Assembly (NCBI RefSeq): GCF_001418205.1
Contig: NZ_LIQF01000005.1
Span: forward strand, 226,275 to 290,274
Direction: 5' to 3'
Length of the DNA: 64,000 nucleotides
Origin: Marinomonas fungiae
GTDB lineage: Bacteria > Pseudomonadota > Gammaproteobacteria > Pseudomonadales > Marinomonadaceae
A program made the position numbers and the translations under genes. This document shows, piece by piece, positions 1-8,394 of this stretch (positions are counted from its first letter, which is position 1; each line of letters opens with the position of its first letter). Below the pieces are notes generated by a model that was given only the letters and a program-made list of their open reading frames with translations, was not told the origin of the DNA and did not search any database.

Positions 1-1404
1 TTTATCGACGGAGAATTAAGAGCGGCTCGAGATCAGCAATATTTCGAACGTTTAAATCCCGCCACTCAGTCTGTCAGCAGTCAGGTAGCAGACGGACGTG
101 CCTGTGACGCGCAACAAATGCTGTTCGCAGCCACTCGATGCTTTGCCACCTGGTCCAAAATGGAACTGGACGACAGAATCCAAATTTTCCATAGAGCGAA
201 AGACTTATTACCGAGTTACAAAAAGCGTTTTTCACTTGCGATGCAAGAGGATATTGGCGCGGCCCAAGATTGGATTGACTTTAATCTTAACGTTGCCATG
301 GATGTCATCGATGCCGCCATCGATTTAGCGAGAAGGTGTCAACATGATAGTGACGAGGCAGACTCCCAAAATAGCTTTTTAATACGCCAACCTGCCGGGG
401 TTTGCTTAGCGATCGCTCCATGGAATGCGCCGATAGCACTTGGTATGCGCGCAGTAATCTTTCCCCTTATCTTTGGCAATACGGTGGTGTTTAAAGCCTC
501 CGATATGTCCCCGCAAACACATTTATTGATTGCACTATTACTAAAAGAGGCCGGGCTGCCTGCTGGGGCTTTAAATGTCATAAACAATCGCCCAGAACAC
601 TCTGAAGCCGTTCTTCGCTGCTTAATTTCTAACCCTGCCGTGCGGCGTATCAATTTTACGGGCTCTACTCGTGTAGGCCGCATTGTAGCGGGTATGGCTG
701 CCGAGCACGTCAAACGATGTCTACTTGAGCTAGGCGGTAAATCTCCTGTGATTGTGCTAAAGGATGCAGATTTAGAGCTTGCCACGAACGCTGTCATTCA
801 TGGAGCTTTTTTAAATCAAGGGCAGATTTGTATGGCCACGGACCGGATCATCGTCGAACAAGCCATCGCCGAAGAGTTTATTAGTCGATTAGTTCAAAGA
901 GCTAAGTCCATTACTGCGCAGCCACCGTCTCAAAAAGGCTGTCAACTTGGCCCAGTAGCAAGCCCGTCCATTGCTAATCGACTCTCAGGACTAATAGAAG
1001 ATGCATTGGATAAAGGAGCACGCTTATTAACAGGTGCTCGCGTTCAAGGTCAATTCATTGATGCCACATTAATTGATCGTATCACCCCAATGATGCGGCT
1101 GTATTCGGAAGAATGCTTTGGCCCCATTGCTGGTATCTACCGTGTAGAAAATGTCGAAGAAGCCATCACGCTGGCCAATGACTGCGAGTATGGCCTAGCC
1201 GCTGCGATATTCAGCCAAGATCTCGACAAAGCAACCTATATTGCAGAACGGCTTGAATCAGGCACTTGCCATATCAATTCGTCCACCGTTCAAGATGATC
1301 CTTCTAAGCCATTTGGCGGACTGAAATCCAGTGGATATGGGCGTTTTGGGGGGCTAGCGTGCATCGATGAATTTACCGAATTACGCTGGATAACCGTCCA
1401 ATAA
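1..1404 (+). CDS. Aldehyde dehydrogenase (aromatic aldehyde type), 5' end outside window
   Basis: NAD(P)-dependent oxidation of an aldehyde, probably aromatic, to its acid. The reading frame is open from base 1 and begins with an ALDH N-terminal segment (FIDGEL, then LNPAT), so the start lies left of the window; the first internal ATG (118) is not the start. Visible ALDH landmarks are the PWNAP segment, FTGSTRVGR of the cofactor fold, LELGGKSP with the catalytic Glu, NQGQICMA with the catalytic Cys, and ECFGPI near the C-terminus. It is close in design to the ALDH at 2252-3697, so the two are paralogues flanking an SDR in one operon. A salicylaldehyde/vanillin-type substrate is inference from family resemblance and context. 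Confidence 0.9.
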   Translation, partial: FIDGELRAARDQQYFERLNPATQSVSSQVADGRACDAQQMLFAATRCFATWSKMELDDRIQIFHRAKDLLPSYKKRFSLAMQEDIGAAQDWIDFNLNVAMDVIDAAIDLARRCQHDSDEADSQNSFLIRQPAGVCLAIAPWNAPIALGMRAVIFPLIFGNTVVFKASDMSPQTHLLIALLLKEAGLPAGALNVINNRPEHSEAVLRCLISNPAVRRINFTGSTRVGRIVAGMAAEHVKRCLLELGGKSPVIVLKDADLELATNAVIHGAFLNQGQICMATDRIIVEQAIAEEFISRLVQRAKSITAQPPSQKGCQLGPVASPSIANRLSGLIEDALDKGARLLTGARVQGQFIDATLIDRITPMMRLYSEECFGPIAGIYRVENVEEAITLANDCEYGLAAAIFSQDLDKATYIAERLESGTCHINSSTVQDDPSKPFGGLKSSGYGRFGGLACIDEFTELRWITVQ

Positions 1405-1452
1405 AGTAGATCTTGTCAGTTGTTATTCAAAATAAAAAACTAGGAGAGTGTT

Positions 1453-2241
1453 ATGTTATTTGGAAAGAATATCGTCATTACAGGCGCAGCAAGTGGAATT
1501 GGAGCCCGTACAGCGGAGCTTGCCAGCCAAATGGGCGCCAATGTCATTTGTATTGATATCAACACACCAAAGCACCACTACGGTACATTTCTGGCAGGAG
1601 ATTTGTCCTCAGCGGAAGGCGTCGCCAAGATAGTTGACAGGTTGCCAAAAGAAATTCACGCGCTTTGCAATGTGGCCGGCGTATCAGGAGAAGCAGGTGC
1701 CGATATTACCTTACGAGTTAACTTCTTCGGTTTAAAAATGTTGTCTGAGTCGATTGTTGGAAAAATGTTCTCTGGTGGCAGCATTATCAATGTCGCCTCT
1801 ATTGCTGGCTATGGTTGGCGAACGAATGCCAAAAGAGCCTCCGCCATCGCCCATACATCAGGCTTCCCAGAAAATATGGCTTCTTTTATGGAACAAAATG
1901 ATATCGCCAATGAGCTTGGTTACCCAATTTCTAAGGAAGCACTATTGGTTTGGACTCAGCTTGCATCACAACAAGCATTGTTTAAAGACAAAAGTATTCG
2001 CGTCAATGCCGTCTCTCCTGGACCTGTTGAAACGCCTATTATTAATGAGTTTCGTGCTGTACTTGGTGATGATCGAGTTAATGCTGATATTAATAAAGTA
2101 GGACGTCCTGCTACACCATCAGACATCGCCCCTGCTATCTGCTTTTTATGCTCTGATGGCGCACGCTGGATCAATGGGCACAATCTAGCGACTGATGGTG
2201 GCTTAGAGGCTGTTGTTAACAAAGACACATTTGAGCTATAA
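1453..2241 (+). CDS. Short-chain dehydrogenase, coniferyl-alcohol / 3-alpha-hydroxysteroid dehydrogenase type
   Basis: A classical SDR of 262 residues that should interconvert an alcohol and aldehyde/ketone with NAD. It has the Rossmann glycine motif TGAASGIG at residues 10-17, the NVAS segment with the catalytic Ser, YPISK as the YxxxK active site, and a C-terminal GGLEAV stretch. Its layout resembles the Comamonas 3-alpha-HSD and Pseudomonas CalA coniferyl-alcohol dehydrogenase group, which has an extra insert before YxxxK, as here. It has a GGAGAG Shine-Dalgarno and lies between two ALDH genes with short gaps (48 and 10 bases). An alcohol to aldehyde to acid oxidation sequence (for example coniferyl or vanillyl alcohol) is a reasonable inference; the substrate is unproven. 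Confidence 0.8.
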   Translation: MLFGKNIVITGAASGIGARTAELASQMGANVICIDINTPKHHYGTFLAGDLSSAEGVAKIVDRLPKEIHALCNVAGVSGEAGADITLRVNFFGLKMLSESIVGKMFSGGSIINVASIAGYGWRTNAKRASAIAHTSGFPENMASFMEQNDIANELGYPISKEALLVWTQLASQQALFKDKSIRVNAVSPGPVETPIINEFRAVLGDDRVNADINKVGRPATPSDIAPAICFLCSDGARWINGHNLATDGGLEAVVNKDTFEL

Positions 2242-2251
2242 GGAGAATAAT

Positions 2252-3697
2252 ATGACTGTCATGCTTCGTATTGCTAATCAAGATCTGGCGGCTAGCCACG
2301 GCAAGACATTTGATCGAATCGATCCTGTCACTGGTGAGATTGCTTCAACCTCGGCTGCGGCATCGTTAGAGGATGTGAATCAAACGGTAAAAGCAGCCCA
2401 TGAGGCTTTTAAAACATGGAGCAAAACCACACCGGCTGAGCGCCGTAACCTGCTGAATAAAGCCGCAGATATCATGGAACAAAAAAGTGACCTATTTATC
2501 GCGGCCATGATCACAGAAACGGGCTCAACGGGACCTTGGGCGGGATTCAATGTATCACTGGCTGCGGGACATATTCGAGAAGCGGCCGCGCTAACCACAC
2601 AGCTAAATGGTGAAGTCATTCCCTCAAACAAACCTGGCACCCTCGCCATGTCTGTTTATAAACCTAAAGGGGTGTGTTTAGCCATGGCACCTTGGAATGC
2701 GCCAGTGATCCTTGGTTCACGTGCTATCGCTACGCCACTGGCTTGTGGCAACAGCGTCATTTTAAAAAGCTCTGAGTTTTGCCCTTTGACCCACCGCCTA
2801 ATTATTGATTGTTTTATTGAAGCAGGCTTCCCAGATGGTACGGTGAATGTACTGTCAAATGCTCCAGAAGATGCGGCTGAAATAGTGAAAGCTTTAATTG
2901 AGGCGCCACAAGTTCGCCATATCAACTTTACGGGTTCAAGTCCTGTCGGTCGTATTATTGGAAGACTCGCCGGAGAAAACCTTAAGCCAGCTTTACTGGA
3001 GTTAGGTGGTAAAGCCCCTTTAGTCGTTTTATCAGACGCTGACATTGATGGCGCAGTCAATGCTGCTATTTTTGGTGCTTTCATGAACCAAGGGCAAATC
3101 TGTATGTCGACGGAGCGCTTAATCGTTGATAGCGCGATTGCCGATGTATTCGTTGAGAAGCTCGTTGCCCGCGCCGCAAAACTTCCTTGGGGAAATCCAC
3201 GCGACCATGTCGTTCTTGGTTCACTGGTCAATCCAGAGGTATCTGATAAGATGCATAAGCTGATTGACGATGCCGTTAGCAAAGGCGCTAGCGTAGTGTG
3301 TGGTGGTGAAAACGATGGCGCCCTCTTCTCTGCAACACTGCTCGACAATGTAACGCCAAACATGCGCATCTTTAACGAAGAAAGCTTCGGCCCTGTAAAG
3401 TCTATTATTCGTGTTGATGGTGACGAGGAAGCCATTGCTATGGCGAACGATACGGAATATGGCTTATCGGCTGCCGTATTCTCGCAAGACATAAACCGCG
3501 CTCTAGCCTGTGCCAATGCGATTGAAAGTGGCATTTGTCATATTAATGGACCGACCGTCGCGGACGAACCTCACATGCCCTTTGGTGGCGTAGGTGACTC
3601 GGGCTATGGCCGTTTCGGCGGCAAGGCTGCTATTGCAGAGTTTACCGATCTTCGCTGGATTACCATTGAAGACCCAAACCAGCATTACCCTTTCTAA
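2252..3697 (+). CDS. Vanillin/salicylaldehyde-type aldehyde dehydrogenase
   Basis: An ALDH of 481 residues, the usual length of vanillin dehydrogenase-type enzymes. Start 2252 is chosen because AAGGAG lies 7 bases before it, overlapping the SDR stop; the upstream in-frame ATG at 2213 is inside the SDR gene. Landmarks are APWNAP, the FTGSS cofactor loop, LELGGKAP (catalytic Glu), NQGQICMS (catalytic Cys) and ESFGPV. It is the third gene of the operon and is followed by a strong terminator at 3725-3755. Being a paralogue of the gene at 1-1404, it may divide labour with it over different aldehydes. Substrate assignment is by family resemblance only. Confidence 0.88.
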   Translation: MTVMLRIANQDLAASHGKTFDRIDPVTGEIASTSAAASLEDVNQTVKAAHEAFKTWSKTTPAERRNLLNKAADIMEQKSDLFIAAMITETGSTGPWAGFNVSLAAGHIREAAALTTQLNGEVIPSNKPGTLAMSVYKPKGVCLAMAPWNAPVILGSRAIATPLACGNSVILKSSEFCPLTHRLIIDCFIEAGFPDGTVNVLSNAPEDAAEIVKALIEAPQVRHINFTGSSPVGRIIGRLAGENLKPALLELGGKAPLVVLSDADIDGAVNAAIFGAFMNQGQICMSTERLIVDSAIADVFVEKLVARAAKLPWGNPRDHVVLGSLVNPEVSDKMHKLIDDAVSKGASVVCGGENDGALFSATLLDNVTPNMRIFNEESFGPVKSIIRVDGDEEAIAMANDTEYGLSAAVFSQDINRALACANAIESGICHINGPTVADEPHMPFGGVGDSGYGRFGGKAAIAEFTDLRWITIEDPNQHYPF

Positions 3698-3724
3698 ATA
3701 AGCTATAGAAAACTCTCTCTATAT

Positions 3725-3755
3725 CCCCGCTTAAAGCCTTTTAAGCGGGGTTTTC
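3725..3755 (+). terminator. Rho-independent terminator of the ALDH-SDR-ALDH operon
   Basis: An 11-bp perfect stem (CCCCGCTTAAA at 3725-3735 pairing with 3740-3750), a 4-base loop, then TTTTC. It lies 28 bases after the ALDH stop. Confidence 0.9.
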
Positions 3756-3872
3756 TTATGGGAAGAATAGATACAGTGAGCTGGACAGCATACTAGAACA
3801 GTACAAAGGATAGTGTACAAGAGATTGGCTATCAGAATACTTCACATCAGATTCGCCAGACTCGATATAGGC

Positions 3873-3906
3873 AAAAAAAAGCCTAAATAACAGTTTATTT
3901 AGGCTT
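3873..3906 (-). terminator. Terminator of the porin gene
   Basis: A 12-bp perfect stem (3879-3890 with 3895-3906), loop of 4. On the minus strand it is followed by a run of T (complement of A at 3873-3880). It lies about 55 bases downstream of the porin stop. Confidence 0.88.
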
Positions 3907-3961
3907 AAAGTGGAGTAAACAGGGGGAAAATTTACAAAAGAACGTTTGTAGCAAATTGCGA

Positions 3962-5266
3962 CTAGAATGGAACTATCGCAACGATTTGTCCGTACACATT
4001 CGTGTCATTATCACCTAATTGAGTGCTGACGGCATTGTCAGGTTTATAAATGCCAATCAGCGGACTGATAATTAAATTAGGTGAAACAACCCATTCTGCA
4101 TATAGATCGAGCTCTTGAGCATCCATTAAACCGCCACTGGTGTTACTAAAGTCGAAGAACACTGCTCCGAGAGATAGCATGTCGGTTGGTGATGCTTTTA
4201 AAGCAACCTGCTGAACATCCGCATTTGAGTTGAACGGTCCGGCATAATTACCTGCTACTTCACCCTGGAACCAGGTACCATAACCGCGATTGAAACCATA
4301 GAATAATGGGTCAAAGCCTTCATCAAACTGCGCAAATCGGTAGTTAATACTCGGTGACCAGCTCACATCGGCAAAGGTCCAACCCGCCTCCAAATACCAA
4401 GCATCGCCGTCCATGCCTCCGTTGCCTTGGGTTTGAGTGACGTATTCGCCTGATAGGAATAGGTTATCTACGCCCGCATTGCCTTGGTAACGTAGACTCA
4501 TGGTTTCTTGTCCATCACGAACACTGCCCTGATCTGCATCCAAGCCTTTAATGTAAACGGCGGCATACGTACCTTCAGGCGTCACATACTCCGCATTCAG
4601 TCCTGCCAGCTCCATTTTCGCTTGAGCCACGTTGTCAGATTTCAACCAGAAAACGTCAGCACGGGCCCCTTCGCTGCCACCGATACGCAAGATAGCAGTC
4701 TCATCAAAGGCTTTTCTAGGTGCCAGCCAATAGCTACCACCGCGATTCATACTACCGTCGAATGCATTACCAAAATTTAACGCATCGCCGTTAATTAGGA
4801 AGCCATCGCCCACGGCAAAATTCTGACGTCCGAACGATAGATCCAAGCCGTCTTTACCTAGTGCCGGAAACAGGTCACCTGAGCGCCAGCCAACATAGGC
4901 ATCTTCTAAATCCGTTTCACGCTCATTACCGATGGTGAAACCTGCCGCGTCGCCATCCCCCCATGTACCGGAGCTGACAATGTTTACGGCGCCGTAAACA
5001 CTGGAATTATTGTCACCGGTGACATGACTGCCCGATAGACCATATTTGAGATAACCTTCCTGCCAGGCTGAGCTTCCCGCTTGCTTTGTGCCTAACGTGT
5101 CGTAATTATGATCACTGGAAAAGACACCAAACATCGCTTCCAAATCGACATTAAGCTCTGTGCCATTGGCATCATATACATTGTAAGCCTGAGCGGTTGA
5201 CGCAAGTGCCGCAGCCATCATGGTAGGTAAAATTTTCTTGGTGAAAAAGGGGATCGTTTCACTCAT
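3962..5266 (-). CDS. Outer-membrane porin-like beta-barrel protein
   Basis: A predicted secreted outer-membrane protein of 434 residues. Start 5266 gives a signal peptide with a charged n-region (FFTKKIL), a hydrophobic core and an ALAST-AQA cleavage region. An AGGAC Shine-Dalgarno precedes it; a further in-frame ATG 24 bases upstream is less likely. The mature part is rich in Gly/Asp/aromatic alternation typical of beta strands and ends in Phe (IVAIVPF), the usual outer-membrane barrel C-terminal signature. The exact porin family is not recognised; a diffusion channel for aromatic acids fits the neighbourhood but is inference. It is monocistronic, divergent from the LysR gene at 5724, with palindromes in its upstream region. 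Confidence 0.75.
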   Translation of the reverse strand: MSETIPFFTKKILPTMMAAALASTAQAYNVYDANGTELNVDLEAMFGVFSSDHNYDTLGTKQAGSSAWQEGYLKYGLSGSHVTGDNNSSVYGAVNIVSSGTWGDGDAAGFTIGNERETDLEDAYVGWRSGDLFPALGKDGLDLSFGRQNFAVGDGFLINGDALNFGNAFDGSMNRGGSYWLAPRKAFDETAILRIGGSEGARADVFWLKSDNVAQAKMELAGLNAEYVTPEGTYAAVYIKGLDADQGSVRDGQETMSLRYQGNAGVDNLFLSGEYVTQTQGNGGMDGDAWYLEAGWTFADVSWSPSINYRFAQFDEGFDPLFYGFNRGYGTWFQGEVAGNYAGPFNSNADVQQVALKASPTDMLSLGAVFFDFSNTSGGLMDAQELDLYAEWVVSPNLIISPLIGIYKPDNAVSTQLGDNDTNVYGQIVAIVPF

Positions 5267-5292
5267 AGTATTGTCCTGATATAAGTTCAATT

Positions 5293-5304
5293 TGTGATAT
5301 CACA
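5293..5304. promoter_or_regulatory. Perfect 12-bp palindrome in the porin 5' region
   Basis: TGTGATATCACA lies 27 bases upstream of the chosen porin start. The arms TGTGA/TCACA look like a CRP half-site pair, but with a 2-base rather than 6-base spacer, so a GntR- or IclR-type operator is as likely. Binding factor unknown. Confidence 0.4.
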
Positions 5305-5723
5305 TACCTAATACACCATTCTGTTAGTAAAACAGCATGGACTATTTAAGTAAGTATTTTTTAAGAAAATGATTCTTCTTTGGAATCACTATATGACCTT
5401 ATCATTTAGCCCCTATAGATAAACTGTCCCTTTCGGGACATTTCTATATAAACAATAAATACTGATAGACTCTGACATTTTTAGATGAACCAAGGGAGCA
5501 AAGGAATTCTCATGGTCAGCTCCAGAGATTTCCATAGAGCTAACATGCTAAAGATCTCCGTTAAAGTTATTGGCCAGATAGATGAAGGAATTGTGAGTAC
5601 TTCTGACGGTTGATAGTAACTATTAGATTCAATAGTAAATAGATTTGTTTATTTTATTCCGACCAAATGAAAATAGAAGATACTATTTATACAAATTAAC
5701 ATTAATCAGGAGATTTCCTATCT
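5305..5723. promoter_or_regulatory. Divergent porin/LysR intergenic region with TGTCCC-GGGACA inverted repeat
   Basis: A 420-base non-coding region between the leftward porin and rightward LysR gene. Its clearest element is TGTCCC-TTTC-GGGACA at 5425-5440, which recurs almost exactly upstream of the tctC-like gene (34865-34882) and as a half-site at about 41117-41126. The segment before the LysR gene is AT-rich. No reading frame or RNA gene is apparent. Confidence 0.45.
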
Positions 5724-6638
5724 ATGATAAAAATAAACAGCCAACATATTGATGAAATTGCAGCTCTGATAGCCGTTGCTGCTAATGGAACTTTTGCCGC
5801 AGCCGGAAAAGCAATTGGGCGACATCCTACCATTATTTCTAAACGTATCGCATCATTGGAGACCCGCCTTGGTGTTCGCTTGGTTGAACGCACGACACGT
5901 CAGGTTCAACTAACAGATACAGGCAAACGTCTCGCTGATAAATATAGGGTAGCGACTGACCTTATAGAGGAAGCACAAGAAGAAGCGACTGAAAACGCGA
6001 ATAACCTGAGCGGGAGACTAAAATTGGCTTTTCCAGCCACTATGGGACGTTTGTGGTTAGCACCGAAAATCCCGGAATTCATGGCTAAGTATCCCAATCT
6101 AGAGCTAGATATTAACTATAGCGATAATTATGTCGATCTTATTGAAGGTGGATTTGATGCGGCCATTCGAATTGGTCAACTGACCGACAGTCGTCTCGTT
6201 GCACGTAAACTGACCAGCCATAAACGAATTCTCGTTGCGTCACCTAATTATTTGCAACAGCATGGAACGCCCATGGAGCCAGGCCAACTACTTGAGCACA
6301 ACTGTATCGGTAACCCGAGTCTTCACTCCTACCCAATATGGCGCCTTTCCGATGGGCAACAACTAGCTATGGTTCGTACCAACGGAACCTTAGTCACTAA
6401 CGATAGTATCGCCATGCTAGAAGCAGCACGGGCTGGCATTGGCATACTTGGTGCCGGTGAGTGGCTTGTTGCTCAAGACATACATACAGGAGCTTTAGTA
6501 CAACTGATGCCACATTGGCATTTTGATAGTGATGGCGGCATCTACTTGGTTCGCGCGTCGCGCCACTATATATCAGCACGAACGGACGCATTTGGAGAAT
6601 GGATTTCGCAGTTATTTCAACCAGTACCATGGAAATAG
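5724..6638 (+). CDS. LysR-family transcriptional regulator
   Basis: A 304-residue LTTR. The N-terminal winged HTH (residues about 8-65) contains the pattern GTFAAAGKAIGRHPTIISKR followed by LE, and the effector domain contains the usual LRL-type start (GRLKLAFPATMG) and a YxDNYVDL-like segment. AGGAGA precedes the start by about 10 bases. It is divergent from the porin and directly upstream of a RidA-PhzF pair, so either unit could be its target. A palindrome with T-N11-A spacing at 6663-6681 lies between it and RidA. Effector unknown. Confidence 0.9.
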   Translation: MIKINSQHIDEIAALIAVAANGTFAAAGKAIGRHPTIISKRIASLETRLGVRLVERTTRQVQLTDTGKRLADKYRVATDLIEEAQEEATENANNLSGRLKLAFPATMGRLWLAPKIPEFMAKYPNLELDINYSDNYVDLIEGGFDAAIRIGQLTDSRLVARKLTSHKRILVASPNYLQQHGTPMEPGQLLEHNCIGNPSLHSYPIWRLSDGQQLAMVRTNGTLVTNDSIAMLEAARAGIGILGAGEWLVAQDIHTGALVQLMPHWHFDSDGGIYLVRASRHYISARTDAFGEWISQLFQPVPWK

Positions 6639-6662
6639 TGAGTGCTGCTTTGTAAGTTTTAT

Positions 6663-6681
6663 TCATGCAAATAATGCATGA
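6663..6681. promoter_or_regulatory. Inverted repeat between lysR and ridA
   Basis: TCATGCA-AATAA-TGCATGA, 7-bp perfect arms with a 5-base spacer, 84 bases upstream of the RidA start. Suitable as a LysR-type operator by position and symmetry; no regulator is proven. There is no T-tract, so it is not a typical terminator for lysR. Confidence 0.4.
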
Positions 6682-6764
6682 GTATTGTGCAAATTTAAGA
6701 TATTGCCTCCCACAGTGCATGTTGACACAATCATCTCCAGTAGAAAAATACAGGAGATTTCAAT

Positions 6765-7112
6765 ATGCCACACCTTTCCCCAGCAATAAAAACAGGCTCG
6801 CTACTTTTCTTATCTGGTCAACTTGCGTTCAATAGCAACGGCAAAATCCATGGTGATATTGAAGAGCAGACAGCTTTAATTCTTGCTCATCAGTTTAAAG
6901 CTCTGGCTGAATATGAGCTGGGGCCAGAGAACGTCGTCAAAGCCGGTGTATGGATTACCGAGCGAAATAATTTTCAGAAATTTGATGCCGCATTTGCCCG
7001 CGCATTTGGCGACCATTTGCCAACTCGTTCTACCGTTATCTCACAACTGGCTCTTGAAGATGCTTTGGTTGAAATAGACTTAGTGGCTTCCTTTGAACCA
7101 CTTACCCGTTGA
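6765..7112 (+). CDS. RidA/YjgF-family protein
   Basis: A short (115-residue) RidA-fold protein. The family hydrolyses reactive enamine/imine intermediates. It shows the SGQLAFN strand near residues 17-23, a mid-protein ENVVKAGVWIT segment and the LPTRSTVIS region corresponding to the conserved Arg that binds the substrate carboxylate, ending with VEIDLVA, the canonical VEIE-type strand. AGGAGA precedes the start. It is 46 bases ahead of the PhzF gene, probably co-transcribed. The neighbourhood once held another RidA (pseudogene at 8029-8340). Confidence 0.88.
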   Translation: MPHLSPAIKTGSLLFLSGQLAFNSNGKIHGDIEEQTALILAHQFKALAEYELGPENVVKAGVWITERNNFQKFDAAFARAFGDHLPTRSTVISQLALEDALVEIDLVASFEPLTR

Positions 7113-7158
7113 GATATTGGCATATCTTTGTAATAACTTACTTCCGGAGAAAAATATC

Positions 7159-7989
7159 ATGAATATTCAGCGCATTGCTGCATTCTCAAACGGTTCAGAA
7201 GGGGGGAATCCCGCTGGCGTTGTTATATGTGAATCGTTGCCTGAAACAACAACGATGCAAACATTGGCAGCAGAGATTGGTTATTCTGAAACTGTATTTG
7301 CAGCTCCTAACGATACAGGTTGGCGAGTTCGGTATTTTTCACCAGAAGTTGAAGTAGACTTTTGCGGTCACGCAACCATTGCGCTCGGATCTGCTCTTGC
7401 ACGAGATTTTGGGCCTAGAACCTTTCACTTAACACTCAATCACGCGCAAATCAGTGTCGAAGGCTACTTCTCAGAGCAGGACTGGGGGGCTTCATTTATA
7501 TCTCCACCTACGCATAGCCGCCCGATTGACAAGGAATTACTCGCCGAAGCCCTCGCTTTATTTGGCCTCAGTGAGGCAAAACTTGATCTACGAATTCCAC
7601 CTGCGATAGCTCATGGCGGTGGAGATCACTTGATCCTTGCCTTAAAAGACAGACAAACATTACAAGCGATGCAGTATAACCAAGAAGAGGGTCGTCATTT
7701 ATCTCTTCGAGAAAAGCTGGTGACATTCAATCTGATTTACGCTGAGCAGAATCAAGTATTCCATTCGCGAAATCCGTTTCCTGTTGGAGGAGTATTTGAA
7801 GACCCTGCAACTGGAGCGGCAGCAGCAGCACTTTCTGGATATCTCAGAGATATCACTTGGCCTCATCAGGGATCTATTGTGATTTATCAAGGGGAAGATA
7901 TGGGTATGCCTTCACGCTTAACCGCTGAGATCTCACCTCAAATGGGTTCTGGGATCAAAGTGTCAGGCAGCGCACGATTGCTTAGCTGA
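7159..7989 (+). CDS. PhzF-family isomerase/epimerase
   Basis: A 276-residue protein of the PhzF (diaminopimelate-epimerase-like) fold. Start 7159 is preceded by CCGGAGA; an in-frame ATG at 7093 overlaps the RidA gene and would add 22 residues foreign to the family. Landmarks are GNPAGVV at residues 17-23, SETVF, the FCGHATIALG motif in the first half, and FEDPATGAAAAALSGYL in the C-terminal half. Family members catalyse proton-transfer isomerisations; the substrate here is unknown. Linkage to RidA suggests handling of an amino-acid or enamine intermediate. Confidence 0.85.
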   Translation: MNIQRIAAFSNGSEGGNPAGVVICESLPETTTMQTLAAEIGYSETVFAAPNDTGWRVRYFSPEVEVDFCGHATIALGSALARDFGPRTFHLTLNHAQISVEGYFSEQDWGASFISPPTHSRPIDKELLAEALALFGLSEAKLDLRIPPAIAHGGGDHLILALKDRQTLQAMQYNQEEGRHLSLREKLVTFNLIYAEQNQVFHSRNPFPVGGVFEDPATGAAAAALSGYLRDITWPHQGSIVIYQGEDMGMPSRLTAEISPQMGSGIKVSGSARLLS

Positions 7990-8028
7990 TCAAATAACAT
8001 TCACTAATGATTGAAAAGATTGGTATGC

Positions 8029-8340
8029 CATATCACCAGAGAAAACACTTGAATCACTTAATATTATTTTACTCTCAGCGCCTAAACCAGCAGGTCAATA
8101 TCAACCTGCTTGTTTAGTTGGAAATGTGCTTTATTTATCTAGGCAAGGTCTAAGAAATGAAGATGGTCATTTCCATCGATAGTTTCATTGACCATGCTAA
8201 AGTTGTTAACGGTAGCTCTGATTTACTAGTCGAAGTTTTAGGCGAAAGGGAGCTATCACCCCCAGTTCTGTTATGGGCGCTAGTTCACTGCCTTTTAGCA
8301 TGATTCTTCAAGTAGAAGCCATCTTCTCAGTTAAGTAAAC
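8029..8340 (+). pseudogene. Decayed RidA-family gene
   Basis: No intact frame, but pieces translate to a long-type RidA. SAPKPAGQYQPACLVGNVLY then LSRQG is in one frame (about 8074-8150) and stops at TAG 8180-8182. DHAKVVNGSSDLLVEVLGE is in a second frame from about 8189. MGASSLPFSMILQVEAIFSV, the typical RidA C-terminus, is in a third frame ending at TAA 8336-8338. The middle is shortened. At least two frameshifts plus an internal deletion make it non-functional. It lies between an intact PhzF gene and a Gate-domain membrane protein, so the original operon probably carried two RidA paralogues. Confidence 0.75.
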
Positions 8341-8394
8341 ACCACAGTAGTGTGATCATCGTTTTAACGTTCAAGGAATTTTCGGAAATTAAAT

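Noticed and set aside
2656..3534. A long minus-strand open frame opposite the second ALDH
   Set aside because: It mirrors the ALDH gene on the other strand, has low-complexity Ser/Ala-rich translation, no ribosome-binding site and no family resemblance.
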